The translations under genes were made by a program, and so were the position numbers. A DNA stretch of 64,000 nucleotides from Betaproteobacteria bacterium (GTDB lineage: Bacteria; Pseudomonadota; Gammaproteobacteria; Burkholderiales; SG8-41). Positions within the stretch are counted from its first letter, which is position 1, and every line of letters begins with the position of its first letter. The DNA is taken from contig JAQGMI010000010.1 in NCBI GenBank assembly GCA_028292435.1, positions 1-64,000 on the forward strand, in the 5' to 3' direction. The notes beneath the pieces were generated by a model, which worked only from the letters and a program-made list of their open reading frames with translations, did no database searches and was not told the DNA's origin. Below are positions 1 to 9,761 of this stretch, piece by piece.

Positions 1-1
1 C

Positions 2-373
2 GGCGGCAGGATACGCGCGAACGTCGAAAACGCGCGCGCGGGCTACGATGTGACAGTGGCAAATTACCGGCGAGTAGTGCTGGTCGCAATGCAGGAAGTC
101 GAAGACGGTATCACCGGCGTTACGACGCTCGAGCGCGCGTCCGTACAAGCGCAGCAGGCAATCGCCAGCGCGTCCCGTGTGCTTGATCTGGCGAACACCC
201 GCTACGAGGGCGGGGTGGCGACTTATCTCGACGTGATTACCGCACAGCAGGCGCTGCTCACCAACGAGCGCCAGGCCGCGCAACTGCTCGGCCAACGACT
301 GCTGACCTCGGTGTTCCTTGTCAAAGCGTTAGGCGGTGACTGGGCCGAAGCGAAAAGCTTGGCGACGAAATAG
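2..373 (+). CDS. RND efflux outer-membrane factor (TolC/OprM/NodT family), 3' part only
   Basis: The gene is cut by the window edge; the frame is open from base 2 to the TAG at 371-373, giving the last 123 residues. The readable part shows the two long alpha-hairpin segments of OprM-type channel proteins: an ANVENARAGYD...YRRVVL.AMQEVED stretch, then the Y.GG.ATYLDVITAQQALL segment that is highly characteristic of NodT/OprM factors, ending with an ALGGDW tail. Such proteins form the trimeric outer-membrane duct of a tripartite RND pump and cross the periplasm. The inner-membrane pump and adaptor genes would be expected upstream, outside the window. Family assignment is firm; the substrate cannot be told. 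Confidence 0.88.
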   Translation, partial: GGRIRANVENARAGYDVTVANYRRVVLVAMQEVEDGITGVTTLERASVQAQQAIASASRVLDLANTRYEGGVATYLDVITAQQALLTNERQAAQLLGQRLLTSVFLVKALGGDWAEAKSLATK

Positions 374-504
374 GCTGCCTCGACAATCGGGAGGCATTAC
401 TAAGAACATCGGGCCGCTGCCTAGCGTACTATCGGTATAAACGCCGGTATGGCGTGCCACGGTTGAGTAACGTATACAATTTCACTGAATGAAAGAATGC
501 GGAC

Positions 505-882
505 ATGTCGAGTAAAGAACAAAGTTTCGCGGAACGGTTGCTGACGGCGGCCAAAGCCAAGCAAGCGCAACTGGCAAAAATACGCGCTATCCCGTTGGCT
601 GGCGAAGCACAGTCGGCCGAGCGGCACGCTGAGCGGGTAAAAATTTCGGAAGCGCGCGAGATTCGCACGGCTGAACGAAAAAAGGTTAAGCGCATCGCCG
701 CCCAACTGAAGCACGCGCAACGGGCTGCTGACGAAGCCGCGCAAGCACAGGCTGTGGACAAAGAAAACGCGCGCAAAGACGCAGATCGTGTAACGAATGA
801 GGCGGCCGCTGCCGTTCTTGCCAAGGACCAGAAGGCCGCGCGCGATTCGAAATACGCCGCGCGCAAAGCGCGACAGAAATAG
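505..882 (+). CDS. small Ala/Lys/Arg-rich protein, DUF6481-like
   Basis: This 125-residue protein begins with an SFAERLLTAAKAKQAQL segment and continues as an almost uninterrupted charged helix rich in Ala, Lys, Arg and Glu. It has no signal peptide, membrane segment or Cys. The opening S.K..SFA.R...A..AK motif and the AER/EAR pattern resemble the uncharacterised DUF6481 family of small proteobacterial proteins; I recall this family from general knowledge and could not check it. The ATG at 505 follows a weak purine stretch (GAAAGAATGCGG). It stands alone between non-coding stretches. Function is unknown; the basic helical composition would suit nucleic-acid or protein binding, but that is speculation. 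A 255-codon open frame on the other strand covers the same region and is judged a shadow. Confidence 0.6.
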   Translation: MSSKEQSFAERLLTAAKAKQAQLAKIRAIPLAGEAQSAERHAERVKISEAREIRTAERKKVKRIAAQLKHAQRAADEAAQAQAVDKENARKDADRVTNEAAAAVLAKDQKAARDSKYAARKARQK

Positions 883-1364
883 TAAACGCCGAGTCGAACG
901 GTGCTCCGGCCAGAGCGATAGATAATAAGATCTGGCGGACGACCAACAGCATCCATGCAGCAGTGGGGGATTAGCGAAATGAAAATAACTCGTAACGTCT
1001 CGATCGTCGAGGCTCCGCTTCGGGCAAATGCCGGGAAATACGAGGGACTCGCGTATGCGCTATCAAAGCTTATCACTCCTCGAACGGAGGCAGCGGCTCG
1101 TTTCTCTTTGTGTCGCTGCGAAAGGCTACCCCTAAAAAAGTCCATACCTCGGCCTGATTTCAGTGTTATACCGGTTGGGCGCTTAGACAGCGCCACCTAA
1201 GACAAGGGAACAGCGTATGCACGCCTTCGACTAAATCGGCGAATTAGGCCGATTCGGCGGAGTGCGCAGCAACAAAATAAAATCGATTAACCGAACGATT
1301 CTTCCGTCAGAGTACTTCGTAGTCCAGAGATAAACTGCTAGCCGCGTTGTTCAGGGAGTAGCGC
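883..1364. other. 482-base stretch without a convincing gene
   Basis: An 81-codon frame (955-1200) lies here but has no recognisable domain, no good ribosome binding site and a composition unlike its neighbours. The right end is A/T-rich (about 1272-1300) and probably holds the promoter of the 1365/2690 gene pair, but no -35/-10 pair stands out. No tRNA, repeat or strong hairpin was seen. Confidence 0.5.
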
Positions 1365-2681
1365 TTGAAGTTAAAACTCAACATTGCGATAAGCTTCTTA
1401 CTGTCGTTGACGTGTTTTGCAATGCCGGTTTATGCCGGGCCGGCTGACGATCTTAAGGCGCTCATCGATCGCGGCAGTGCGGTAGAGGCGTACAACCTCG
1501 GCGTTCAGACACCAGAGTTACTCGGGCAGCCGCCCTTCGACTTTTACTTTGGCGTTGCCGCCATTGACAGCGGCCATGCCGGCGAAGGCGTACTGGCACT
1601 CGAACGTTACGTCATCAACTATCCGGACAATGTAATCGCGCGGGTGGAACTCGCCCGCGGTTATTTTGTGCTGGGGGAAGATGCGCGCGCGCGGGAAGAA
1701 TTTGAACGCGTCACTAAATCCAAGCCGCCTGTGAGCGTGCAGACCAACATCGATCGTTTTCTGGATGCGATCCGTTCGCGAGAATCACGTTATACGACCA
1801 CAGCGGGCTTCTATCTGGAAGCCGGCTATGGTTATGACAGTAACGTCAGTGGCGGCGTAAGCAATTCGAACATTACCCTGCCCATATTTGGCAGCGTGGT
1901 GGTAAATCAGTCCGGCGTAAAAGCCGGATCGAGTTTTAACTGGCTGGCTGCCGGTGGCCAGGTTTCCAAGCCAATAGCCCCCGGAGTCGCCGTGTTCGCG
2001 AGCGGACAGGTCGACGGCAAATACAACAATGCCAACCAGCAATTTGATCAGAACAACGTCGCGGTAGGCGCAGGGCTTACCTATCTTCAAAATAAAAATT
2101 TATACCGTGCAACCTTATCTCACAGCGAGGTCGCCGTCGATGACACGCGCTTTCGCAATGTCGCCAGTATTTCGGCCGAATGGCATCGCCAGCTCGACGA
2201 GCTCCAGACCATCAGTCCGTTCATTCAATACGCGCAGTTGCGCTATACGGCAAACAATCAGCCCCGCGATGCCGACTTCTATACGGCGGGTCTCGGCTAT
2301 CGCAAAACTTTCATTGGCAACTGGCAGCCGTTATTGACGGCCAACATCAATGGCGGCGAAGAGCACGACATTCGCAATCGCTCCGATCTCGGCCGTGATC
2401 TTTATGGCGGGCGCCTTGGATTTTCGGTAACGCCCTTCCCGAAATGGGCGATATCAGTCGGGGGCACATACCAGCACAGCCGCTACCAAGGCCCCGACGC
2501 ATTGTTATTAACTGTCCGCAAGGATGATTATTATGCGGCGGATGGCACCGTCAGCTATTCCTATACTCGCGATTTGAGCGTACGGCTCGAACTTCTCAGT
2601 TCTAAGAATAATTCCAATCTTGATTTGTACGCTTACCGTCGCGACATGGCTACGCTTAAAGTGCGTTACGACTTCAAATGA
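1365..2681 (+). CDS. TPR plus outer-membrane beta-barrel protein, Slam (DUF560)-like
   Basis: This 438-residue protein has a Sec signal peptide (residues 1-25, hydrophobic core ISFLLSLTCFA, cleavage near VYAG). A helical TPR-like region follows (about 27-140, with a VLALERYVINYPDNVIARVELARGY repeat-like segment noted at 70-100). From about residue 147 to the end come alternating beta strands opening with GFYLEAGYGYDSNVSGG and ending in KVRYDFK, as expected of a barrel. N-terminal TPRs plus a C-terminal barrel is the plan of Slam/type XI exporters, which move cargo to the cell surface. Start: TTG at 1365, six bases after AGGGAG (1353-1358). Its stop overlaps the next gene's first possible ATG, so the two are translationally coupled. 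The barrel assignment is solid; the Slam function is inferred. Confidence 0.7.
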   Translation: MKLKLNIAISFLLSLTCFAMPVYAGPADDLKALIDRGSAVEAYNLGVQTPELLGQPPFDFYFGVAAIDSGHAGEGVLALERYVINYPDNVIARVELARGYFVLGEDARAREEFERVTKSKPPVSVQTNIDRFLDAIRSRESRYTTTAGFYLEAGYGYDSNVSGGVSNSNITLPIFGSVVVNQSGVKAGSSFNWLAAGGQVSKPIAPGVAVFASGQVDGKYNNANQQFDQNNVAVGAGLTYLQNKNLYRATLSHSEVAVDDTRFRNVASISAEWHRQLDELQTISPFIQYAQLRYTANNQPRDADFYTAGLGYRKTFIGNWQPLLTANINGGEEHDIRNRSDLGRDLYGGRLGFSVTPFPKWAISVGGTYQHSRYQGPDALLLTVRKDDYYAADGTVSYSYTRDLSVRLELLSSKNNSNLDLYAYRRDMATLKVRYDFK

Positions 2682-2689
2682 GGCGCCAT

Positions 2690-4984
2690 ATGAAATCACT
2701 TGGTTCTATTTCGTTCTCGTTGGTCCTGGTATTTTCCTGGACCTTTGTTCACGCTGAAATTGTAGGCCGGGTCTTGCTGGCGGCCGGTGAAGCGATTGCA
2801 GTGCGCGCCGGCGCACCGCTGCCGCTCGCACAGGGCACTGCGATCGAAGACAGAGACACGTTGAGAACCGGTGCGGCAAGCAATATGCAGGTGCGCTTTA
2901 CCGACGGCAGCATCATGTCGCTACGCGAGAACAGCGAACTGGCGATTGAACAGTACCACTTCGCCGGCCGCGCGGACGGTTTGGAGAAAGCGCTTTACCG
3001 AATACTCAAAGGCGGGTTGAGAACTGTGACCGGGCTTATTGGCCGCAACAAGCGCGACAGTTATCAGGTTCAAACGACCGTCGCCACGATTGGCATACGC
3101 GGCACCCATTACGTTCTGATGACGTGCGAAGCTGGGAGTTGCGCAAATGCGGATGGCAGCAAAGCCAAGGATGGATTGTATGGTAGCGTCACCGACGGCA
3201 TCGTCGCAGCGACGACTAACCGGGGCGAATTTCAATTCGGAGCGGGAGAAACTTTTTTCGCCCAGCACATCGACAGCCCCGTCCAAAAACTTATCGGGCC
3301 GCCGGTGTTTTTATCTGACCGTCTGGAAGGCCAAAAGCGTAAGGAAGGCAAGCAGGCGGATGCCGGCGCTAGCGGCTTAGGGGGCGAGCAGACGACGTCC
3401 GGTGGCATGCAGGCTGACAGTCGGCCGAACGCGACACCGCTCGCGATACCCTCGCTGCCATTTGTGATTACGCAAAACCTCGGCCCACAGGGTACCTCCT
3501 CGATCTTGCCGGTTGCCAATGGCTGGGTGGCGATCTATCCATTATTTAGTGGCAATGAAAACGCCGTATTTGACGATCAAGAGCCCGCGAAATTTAACGG
3601 CTTAAACCAGTTACTTTCCTATGGTAGCGGTGGGGGCTTCCCGTCAGGCTCATTGGGAGGCGGAGCTATTACTGACGGCGGCGGCGTTACGTTGTCTTCA
3701 GCTCAGGTCGTGGCATGGGGTCGGTGGACTGGCCCAACGACGGTTATTACCGGTTCTGGCACTACGCTCACCAATGAACCGCTGTTGTTTCTCTCCGTTT
3801 CCGGGCTTGCGCAAAACGGCAGCGGCTCCTCGCTGCGGCCACCGGGAGGTGTTGCGACCTATGCGTTCGCGGGAGGGCCTCGCCCCGTCGACTTCAGCGG
3901 CAATGTCGGCAACATAACGAGCAGTTCGCTCACACTCGATTTCACCGCGCAGTCTGCAACGTTTAACGCCGACATTAATTTCCCGAGCATCGGAACCTTC
4001 GGCCCGGCTACGTTTAATGTCGGCGGCACGGGAAGTCCCACGAATGGGGCGCATACCGGCGAGTTTGGCGGAAATCTTACTGGTTCATGCACAGGCAGCG
4101 GATGCGCAAACCCTGTGGTGTCCGGCGGATTTGGAGTCGGTACCACCGGTGGCGCCCAAAAAATTGAATTCGCTGTCGTCGGTGGCGGATTTGGGCCCTC
4201 ACTCGGCGGTTCAGTCGTTTTCCTGAACGCTTTCTTAAACAGCGGTTTCACCCCCGGACCGCCCGGGTTTTCCGGCCAAACGGGGCAACTCGCCTTTGCC
4301 AGCGTCACGCCTTCCTTCGCGAACAATACAGGCGTAGGGTCGCAAGCCGCATTTTCAGGAAGCAATTTGATCGCTTTCGGCAACGGCCCCGCCGGCTCAG
4401 CGCTGAGCGGCAACCTCGGCTCGGGAACGGTCGTTGAAACCGGCAGCGCTGCGCTCGTAGACGGCGGCGCGCTTAACTGGGGGCGGTGGACCGGCGCAAC
4501 CACTGTTTATCCGTCGCCGAACACGGGGGCGACCAGTCCGCCTACTGGTGTGCCCTACGTTCTCGGCGATGGCAACACAGTCGTTCCAACGAGCGGGACT
4601 TTCTTGTATACGTTCGCCGGCGGTCCGAATCCGGTCAATACAAGCGGAACGGTGGGCGTCTTGTCGGGCGGCGCGTTTAATGTTTCATTCGGCGCGACTA
4701 GCGGCACACTTTCAGTCGCAACCCCGTTATCTCTCGCCGTAGGGGGCGTGAATTACAGTCTCGGCAGTTGTGTAAGCGGCTGCATTTTTTCAAATTCCCC
4801 GGCTATTACGGGCACCATGCAAATCACGGGCACTTGCACGGGCGGCATTTGTTCAGCGAGCGCTCCGGCGGTTGCCAATGCGACTGGGATTTTTGTTGGC
4901 CCGCAAGGTGCGGGATTCGCTGTTGCGGGAAATGTATTCTCACCTGCGCCGGCGGTGTCGTTCGCCGCGGGCTTCAAGCGCTAG
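2690..4984 (+). CDS. secreted FecR-domain protein with two C-terminal TbpB-like barrel repeats
   Basis: From the ATG at 2690 (better spaced behind GAGG at 2680-2683 than the ATG at 2678) the protein has 764 residues. It has a signal peptide ending near FVHA with no lipobox Cys. A FecR domain follows (about 40-150: LRTGAASNMQVRFTDGS, SLRENSELAIEQY, TTVATIGIRGT). After a low-complexity linker there are two similar Gly-rich beta domains (about 335-540 and 590-764). Both carry a WGRWTG motif, a Y.FAGGP.PV..SG.VG motif and a paired-Cys loop, and the second ends in GPQGAGFAVAG...AAGFKR, like the GPNA-E-GG...FGAKR ending of TbpB-type barrels. These are the cargo domains of type XI systems. It is the likely substrate of the upstream barrel protein. 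The repeats are seen directly; the cargo role is inference. Confidence 0.65.
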   Translation: MKSLGSISFSLVLVFSWTFVHAEIVGRVLLAAGEAIAVRAGAPLPLAQGTAIEDRDTLRTGAASNMQVRFTDGSIMSLRENSELAIEQYHFAGRADGLEKALYRILKGGLRTVTGLIGRNKRDSYQVQTTVATIGIRGTHYVLMTCEAGSCANADGSKAKDGLYGSVTDGIVAATTNRGEFQFGAGETFFAQHIDSPVQKLIGPPVFLSDRLEGQKRKEGKQADAGASGLGGEQTTSGGMQADSRPNATPLAIPSLPFVITQNLGPQGTSSILPVANGWVAIYPLFSGNENAVFDDQEPAKFNGLNQLLSYGSGGGFPSGSLGGGAITDGGGVTLSSAQVVAWGRWTGPTTVITGSGTTLTNEPLLFLSVSGLAQNGSGSSLRPPGGVATYAFAGGPRPVDFSGNVGNITSSSLTLDFTAQSATFNADINFPSIGTFGPATFNVGGTGSPTNGAHTGEFGGNLTGSCTGSGCANPVVSGGFGVGTTGGAQKIEFAVVGGGFGPSLGGSVVFLNAFLNSGFTPGPPGFSGQTGQLAFASVTPSFANNTGVGSQAAFSGSNLIAFGNGPAGSALSGNLGSGTVVETGSAALVDGGALNWGRWTGATTVYPSPNTGATSPPTGVPYVLGDGNTVVPTSGTFLYTFAGGPNPVNTSGTVGVLSGGAFNVSFGATSGTLSVATPLSLAVGGVNYSLGSCVSGCIFSNSPAITGTMQITGTCTGGICSASAPAVANATGIFVGPQGAGFAVAGNVFSPAPAVSFAAGFKR

Positions 4985-5137
4985 GGCGTTTCATCGTACG
5001 CCTGGAAAGACGCCGTATCTTTAACGAAACGGTTATGCGCATCGATAACAAGGCGTCAGTAGTAAAAGTGCTCCGCCGGTCTAGTCTCCCCACGAACTAT
5101 TCAACAAGTCTGCTGGTACGTAACTAGTTGAAGTCTT

Positions 5138-5213
5138 TGGCTCCCCGACCTGGGCTCGAACCAGGGACACACGGATTAACAGTCCGTTGCTCTACCAACT
5201 GAGCTATCGGGGA
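5138..5213 (-). tRNA. tRNA-Asn (GTT)
   Basis: On the minus strand the sequence folds as a standard cloverleaf. A seven-base acceptor stem pairs TCCCCGA with TCGGGGA, the D-arm reads AGCTCAGTTGGTAGAGC, and the anticodon loop CTGTTAA has GTT (plus-strand 5178-5180). The T-arm contains GGTTCGAGCC, the discriminator base is G, and the CCA end is encoded (5138-5140). It is 76 bases long including CCA. It lies between the FecR-type gene and the aminotransferase gene, also on the minus strand. Confidence 0.97.
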
Positions 5214-5265
5214 ATTGGGAAAGGGCGCAATTATACCGGAGCGCGGGACAGCGGCAAGCTTTCGC

Positions 5266-6486
5266 CTAGATCAAGACCTTGGCGATGGCTTTGGTCACGT
5301 AATCGATGTTTTTCGAGTTGAGCGCGGCGACGCAGATACGGCCGCTCTCGATCGCGTAGATCGAATACTCCGACCGCAGGCGCAGCACTTGTTCGCGGGT
5401 AAGGCCAGAGTATGAAAACATCCCGCGCTGATCCAAGATGAAGCTGAAATCGAAGTCGGCGCGGAGGGCGCGAATTTTTTCGACGAACTGCCGGCGCATG
5501 ATTTTGATGCGGTCGCGCATTTGGCCGAGCTCGACGTCCCACAGTTTGCGCAGCTCGGGCGTGGTTAGCACCGTCGCTACAGTCTGTCCGCCAAACAGCG
5601 GTGGATTCGAATAATTTGTGCGAATCACGCGCTTCACCTGGCTCAGCACTCGCGCCGATTCGTCGGCACTGCCGGTGGCTATGCTAAGCGCGCCAACGCG
5701 TTCGCCGTACAGCGACAGCGATTTGGAAAACGAACTCGAGACGACCGTGATCGGGCAAGCTTGCGCGAAACGGCGCACCGCAGCGGCGTCGGCATCGAGG
5801 CCTTCGGCAAAGCCCTGATAAGCGATGTCGAGGAAGGGCACGAGGGTGCGTGCGTTGACTACTTCGATGACGCGCTCCCATTGCGCAGGCGTCAGATCGG
5901 CGCCGGTCGGATTGTGGCAGCATGCATGCAGCACGACGATCGATCCCGAAGGCAGCTTTTGCAGCGCCGCCATCATGGCTTCGAAATTCACGCCGTGCGT
6001 GGCTTCGTCGTAATACGGATAAGTGTTGACGGTAAAACCTGCGTATTCGAACAGCGCGCGGTGATTCTCCCAACTCGGATCGCTGATCCAGACTTGCGCT
6101 TTGGGATCGATCCTGCGCAGCAGGTCGGCGCCCAGTTTCAGGCCACCCGTGCCACCAAGCGCCTGCACGGTAACCGCGCGGCCTGCGCGAATGGTCTCAC
6201 TGTCGGCCCCGAATAATTCCGCTTGAACCGCCTTATCGTACGTTGGCAATCCATCGATAGGCAGATAACTATGCGGTGCGGCAATCGCCGCAATTGTTTC
6301 CTCGGCCCGACGCACGCAGTCGAGAATCGGTACCTTGCCATTGTCGTCGCAGTAGACGCCGACGCCGAGGTTGACCTTGTTCGGATTCTTGTCGGCGACA
6401 AAAGCTTCGGTTACGCCAAGAATCGGGTCACGGGGCGCCATTTCTACGGCGGCAAGCAGAGGTGCGGTCATGGTTGAAATCGTCAA
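5266..6486 (-). CDS. tyrB: aromatic-amino-acid/aspartate aminotransferase
   Basis: This 406-residue class I PLP-dependent aminotransferase has the full length of the AspC/TyrB subfamily. Landmarks are the N-terminal DPILGVTEAF and VNLGVGVYCDD segments, SDPSWENH (about 135-142), the CCHNPTGADLTP loop (189-200), FLDIAYQGFAEGL (218-230) and the PLP-lysine segment SSFSKSLSLYGERVG with K255. It transfers the amino group of Asp, Tyr or Phe to 2-oxoglutarate in the cytosol; whether aspartate or aromatic substrates dominate cannot be decided from sequence. The ATG at 6486 has a second in-frame ATG 15 bases later that could also serve. It is transcribed away from uvrB, with which it shares a 155-base intergenic region. 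Confidence 0.9.
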   Translation of the reverse strand: MTISTMTAPLLAAVEMAPRDPILGVTEAFVADKNPNKVNLGVGVYCDDNGKVPILDCVRRAEETIAAIAAPHSYLPIDGLPTYDKAVQAELFGADSETIRAGRAVTVQALGGTGGLKLGADLLRRIDPKAQVWISDPSWENHRALFEYAGFTVNTYPYYDEATHGVNFEAMMAALQKLPSGSIVVLHACCHNPTGADLTPAQWERVIEVVNARTLVPFLDIAYQGFAEGLDADAAAVRRFAQACPITVVSSSFSKSLSLYGERVGALSIATGSADESARVLSQVKRVIRTNYSNPPLFGGQTVATVLTTPELRKLWDVELGQMRDRIKIMRRQFVEKIRALRADFDFSFILDQRGMFSYSGLTREQVLRLRSEYSIYAIESGRICVAALNSKNIDYVTKAIAKVLI

Positions 6487-6641
6487 AGTTAGAAAAATTC
6501 GCGTAAAAACGCGGTCACAAGGTGCTAGTTTACCTGCTAAACGGCTTTTTGTCGGTCAAACCGCTACACCGGCCACCAAATTGGCTTGCAATCGGAGCAT
6601 CGTGGGACAATATACGGTTCAGTTCTAATCAGACGAGCCCC

Positions 6642-8708
6642 ATGCCTCAAACTGCATTGAAAACTGCGCCGGTGGCCGCACCGCCGCGCGTGATCACATT
6701 TCCCGACAGCCTGTACAAGCTGCATCAGACGTTCGAGCCCGCCGGCGACCAGCCGGAAGCGATCAGACTATTGACCGAAGGCATTCAGGACGGGCTTTCG
6801 TTTCAGACGCTGCTGGGCGTCACCGGCTCGGGCAAGACCTATACGGTTGAGAACGTAATCGCGCGGCTCGGCTGCCCGGCCATCATCATGGCGCCGAACA
6901 AGACGCTGGCGGCGCAACTTTATTCCGAGATGCGCGAATTCTTTCCCGAGAACGCGGTGGAATACTTCGTCTCGTATTACGACTATTACCAGCCCGAAGC
7001 GTACGTGCCGTCGCGCGATCTGTTCATCGAAAAAGATTCGAGCATCAATGAGCATATCGAGCAGATGCGCTTGTCGGCGACCAAGGCGCTGCTCGAGCGG
7101 CGCGACACGATTATCGTCGGCACGGTGTCGGCAATCTACGGTATCGGCGATCCGTCCGACTATCACAGCATGATTCTGCACCTGCGCGAAAAGGAAAAAA
7201 TTTCGCAGCGAGAGGCAATCAAGCGCTTGACCGAAATGCAGTACGACCGCAACGACGTGGAATTCAAGCGCGGCACGTTTCGCGTGCGCGGCGACGTGAT
7301 CGATATCTTTCCGGCGGAAAACTCGGAAACCGCGATTCGCGTCAGCATGTTCGACGATGAAGTTGAAAATCTTTCGGTGTTCGATCCGCTGACCGGCCAC
7401 ATCCTGCAGCGCGTTTCTCGGTTTACGGTTTATCCGTCGAGCCATTACGTAACGCCGCGCGCGACGACGCTGCGCGCGATTGAGGCGATCAAGGAAGAGC
7501 TGCGCGATCGGATCGAGTTTTTCCAGCAGGAAAACCGGCTCGTCGAGTGCCAGCGCATCGAGCAGCGCACCCGCTTCGACCTGGAAATGATGAACGAGAT
7601 GGGGTTCTGCAAAGGTATCGAAAATTATTCGCGCCATTTGTCGGGCCGCAAAGCCGGTGAGCCGCCGCCGACACTGCTCGACTACCTGCCGCCTGATTCG
7701 CTGATGTTCATCGACGAGAGCCACGTGACGATCCCGCAAGTCGGCGGCATGTATAAGGGCGACCGCGCGCGCAAGGAAAATCTGGTCACTTACGGGTTTC
7801 GCCTGCCGTCGGCGCTCGACAATCGGCCGCTGCGCTTCGATGAATTCGAAAAGCTGATGAAGCGCACCGTATTCGTTTCGGCGACGCCTTCGGAATACGA
7901 GAAGACGCATCAGGCGCAGGTTGTCGAGCAGGTCGTACGGCCCACGGGCCTGGTCGATCCGCAGATCGAAGTGCGGCCGGCGGCGACCCAGGTAGACGAT
8001 CTGCTGTCTGAAATTAACGAGCGCGTGAAGGTCAACGAGCGCGTGCTGGTTACCACACTGACCAAACGCATGGCCGAAGACCTGACCGATTACCTTAGCG
8101 AGCACGGTGTCAAAGTGCGTTACCTGCATTCCGACATCGACACGGTCGAGCGCGTGGAAATCATCCGCGATTTACGGCTCGGAGAATTCGATGTGCTCGT
8201 CGGCATCAACCTGCTGCGCGAAGGCCTCGACATGCCCGAAGTCTCGCTGGTGGCGATCCTCGATGCGGACAAGGAGGGTTTCCTGCGTTCGGAACGCTCG
8301 CTGATTCAGACAATCGGCCGCGCGGCGCGCCACATCAACGGCAGGGCGATTCTGTATGCCGACCGCGTGACAAATTCGATGACGCGCGCGATCGACGAGA
8401 CGGATCGCCGCCGCACCAAGCAGGTCGCGCACAATTTGAAGATGGGCATCACGCCGCAAGGCATCGTGAAGTCGGTCCGCGACATGATCGACGGCGTATA
8501 CGATGCGACCGAAGCGCAGTCGCAGCGCAAGGCCGCGCAAAGCGAAGCCGCGTATCAGGCGATGAGCGAAAAGGAATTGACGCGTGAGATCAAGCGCGTC
8601 GAGAAAGACATGCTGGATGCGGCGCGCAATCTCGAGTTCGAGCGCGCGGCGCAATTGCGCGACAGCCTTAAGAGACTCAAGCAGCGCTTGTTTATCGATG
8701 CAGCGTAG
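6642..8708 (+). CDS. uvrB: excinuclease ABC subunit B
   Basis: This is the 688-residue DNA-damage helicase of nucleotide excision repair, which receives lesions from UvrA and positions UvrC. It shows [11 protein letters not shown] followed by the Walker A GVTGSGKT (59-66), the beta-hairpin segment [15 protein letters not shown], the helicase motifs [18 protein letters not shown] and [26 protein letters not shown] (read in pieces), QTIGRAARH, and a C-terminal UVR motif (about 650-685). The frame is open 40 codons upstream, but the ATG at 6642 gives the usual N-terminus and a normal length, so I place the start there. No clear LexA box (CTGT-N8-ACAG) was seen upstream. Confidence 0.97.
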   Translation: MPQTALKTAPVAAPPRVITFPDSLYKLHQTFEPAGDQPEAIRLLTEGIQDGLSFQTLLGVTGSGKTYTVENVIARLGCPAIIMAPNKTLAAQLYSEMREFFPENAVEYFVSYYDYYQPEAYVPSRDLFIEKDSSINEHIEQMRLSATKALLERRDTIIVGTVSAIYGIGDPSDYHSMILHLREKEKISQREAIKRLTEMQYDRNDVEFKRGTFRVRGDVIDIFPAENSETAIRVSMFDDEVENLSVFDPLTGHILQRVSRFTVYPSSHYVTPRATTLRAIEAIKEELRDRIEFFQQENRLVECQRIEQRTRFDLEMMNEMGFCKGIENYSRHLSGRKAGEPPPTLLDYLPPDSLMFIDESHVTIPQVGGMYKGDRARKENLVTYGFRLPSALDNRPLRFDEFEKLMKRTVFVSATPSEYEKTHQAQVVEQVVRPTGLVDPQIEVRPAATQVDDLLSEINERVKVNERVLVTTLTKRMAEDLTDYLSEHGVKVRYLHSDIDTVERVEIIRDLRLGEFDVLVGINLLREGLDMPEVSLVAILDADKEGFLRSERSLIQTIGRAARHINGRAILYADRVTNSMTRAIDETDRRRTKQVAHNLKMGITPQGIVKSVRDMIDGVYDATEAQSQRKAAQSEAAYQAMSEKELTREIKRVEKDMLDAARNLEFERAAQLRDSLKRLKQRLFIDAA

Positions 8709-8768
8709 CGGCCTCTACGCTATCGTCGCGGCTAACGGCGTACCGAGCTGACTGTGATGCGGGTCGCT

Positions 8769-9761
8769 TTACTCCTCGAACGCTCGGACTGACGCTGCAG
8801 CCGCGCCGGAACGCGACTCCACACCCAACTTGGTGTAGACATGCTCGAGATGCTTGTCGGCGGTGCGCAGGCTGATGCCGAGTATCGTGGCGATATCGCG
8901 ATTCGATTTTCCGAACGAAAGCCAGTAAAGCACCTCCGCTTCGCGAGCGGTCAGGCTGAATCGGTTTTGCAGTTTCCGGATGGCCGTGCGTTCGACTTGC
9001 ACCGGTTCGGCTTGCTGAAGAAATAGCAGGATTTCATCGTCGGCGACCCGGCTTAACAGACGAAAGCGGATCTTCAGTTCGGGGCTGGTGACGACGATAC
9101 TTTCGTTCGGCATTGGTTTTGAGCTTGATGCATTGCTTGAGACCCACGTGCGCACAGCGGGCGGAAGTTCGATCGGCGGCGTCCGGATTGCGTCGGAACT
9201 GACCGCCGAACGGTCGGCGAGTGGTGCGCCGTCGCCGGCGAGCTTGGCGAGGATCTGCTCCGCCTGTGGCGTCGCCCAGCGGATATTTCCGTGCGCGTCA
9301 GTCGCAAGCATCGTGCGGCCGCTGACATCGAGCGCAGTCCTCACGCCATGCGCTTCGCGGGCGGTGGCGAGATGGACGCGCATGCGTGCCAGCAGTTCAC
9401 TCGGTGCAATCGGTTTGGTCAGATAATCCGTGCCGCCGGCTTCGAGGCCACGCACGATGTGCTCGGTTTCTTCGAGCCCGGTCATGAAAATTACCGGCAC
9501 GTCGGCGGCCGCGCCGGCCTTCAGTGCGCGGCAGGTTTCGAATCCGTCCATGCCGGGCATGACCGCATCCAGCAGAATCAGATCGGGCATCAGGCGGCCG
9601 ATTTGCTCGAGCGCCTGCCTGCCATCGGTTGCGACCAGCACCGTTACGCCGGCCGATTCCAATGCGTCGATCAACAGGTGGAGCGTATCGGGATGATCGT
9701 CGACGACGAGCACGACCGCGCGCTTAAGAATGCTGTCGCGCACCGCGATGCAATCCTTCAA
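8769..9761 (-). CDS. response regulator, receiver plus LuxR-type HTH
   Basis: This 330-residue protein has an N-terminal receiver (about 14-130; acidic pocket DD at 21-22, phospho-acceptor D65 in LILLDAVMPG, K116 in LTKP). A PAS-like linker follows (about 142-250, DAHGNIRWATPQAEQIL), then a LuxR/GerE helix-turn-helix (266-330, SLTAREAEVLYWLSFGKSN...TADKHLEHVYTKLGV). It overlaps the end of the permease-kinase gene by 38 bases, so the two are co-translated and almost certainly partners. Phosphorylation would let it bind DNA and switch transcription. The divergent urt/amidase operon and other blocks of the island are the obvious targets, as inferred from position only. Confidence 0.9.
   Translation of the reverse strand: MKDCIAVRDSILKRAVVLVVDDHPDTLHLLIDALESAGVTVLVATDGRQALEQIGRLMPDLILLDAVMPGMDGFETCRALKAGAAADVPVIFMTGLEETEHIVRGLEAGGTDYLTKPIAPSELLARMRVHLATAREAHGVRTALDVSGRTMLATDAHGNIRWATPQAEQILAKLAGDGAPLADRSAVSSDAIRTPPIELPPAVRTWVSSNASSSKPMPNESIVVTSPELKIRFRLLSRVADDEILLFLQQAEPVQVERTAIRKLQNRFSLTAREAEVLYWLSFGKSNRDIATILGISLRTADKHLEHVYTKLGVESRSGAAAASVRAFEE

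Noticed and set aside
429..1196. 255-codon open frame on the minus strand over the small Lys/Ala-rich gene
   Set aside because: Its product is a Ser/Ala/Arg-rich sequence without any recognisable domain, as expected of a shadow in GC-rich DNA; the plus-strand frame fits a known small-protein pattern better.
955..1200. 81-codon frame as a separate gene
   Set aside because: No good ribosome binding site, no family features, composition unlike neighbours.
6522..6641. 40-residue N-terminal extension of UvrB
   Set aside because: The extension is not part of the family's conserved N-terminus, and the ATG at 6642 gives the normal protein.
6768..8129. 453-codon frame opposite uvrB
   Set aside because: It lies entirely within uvrB on the other strand and reads as a Arg/His/Val-rich shadow; uvrB is unambiguous.
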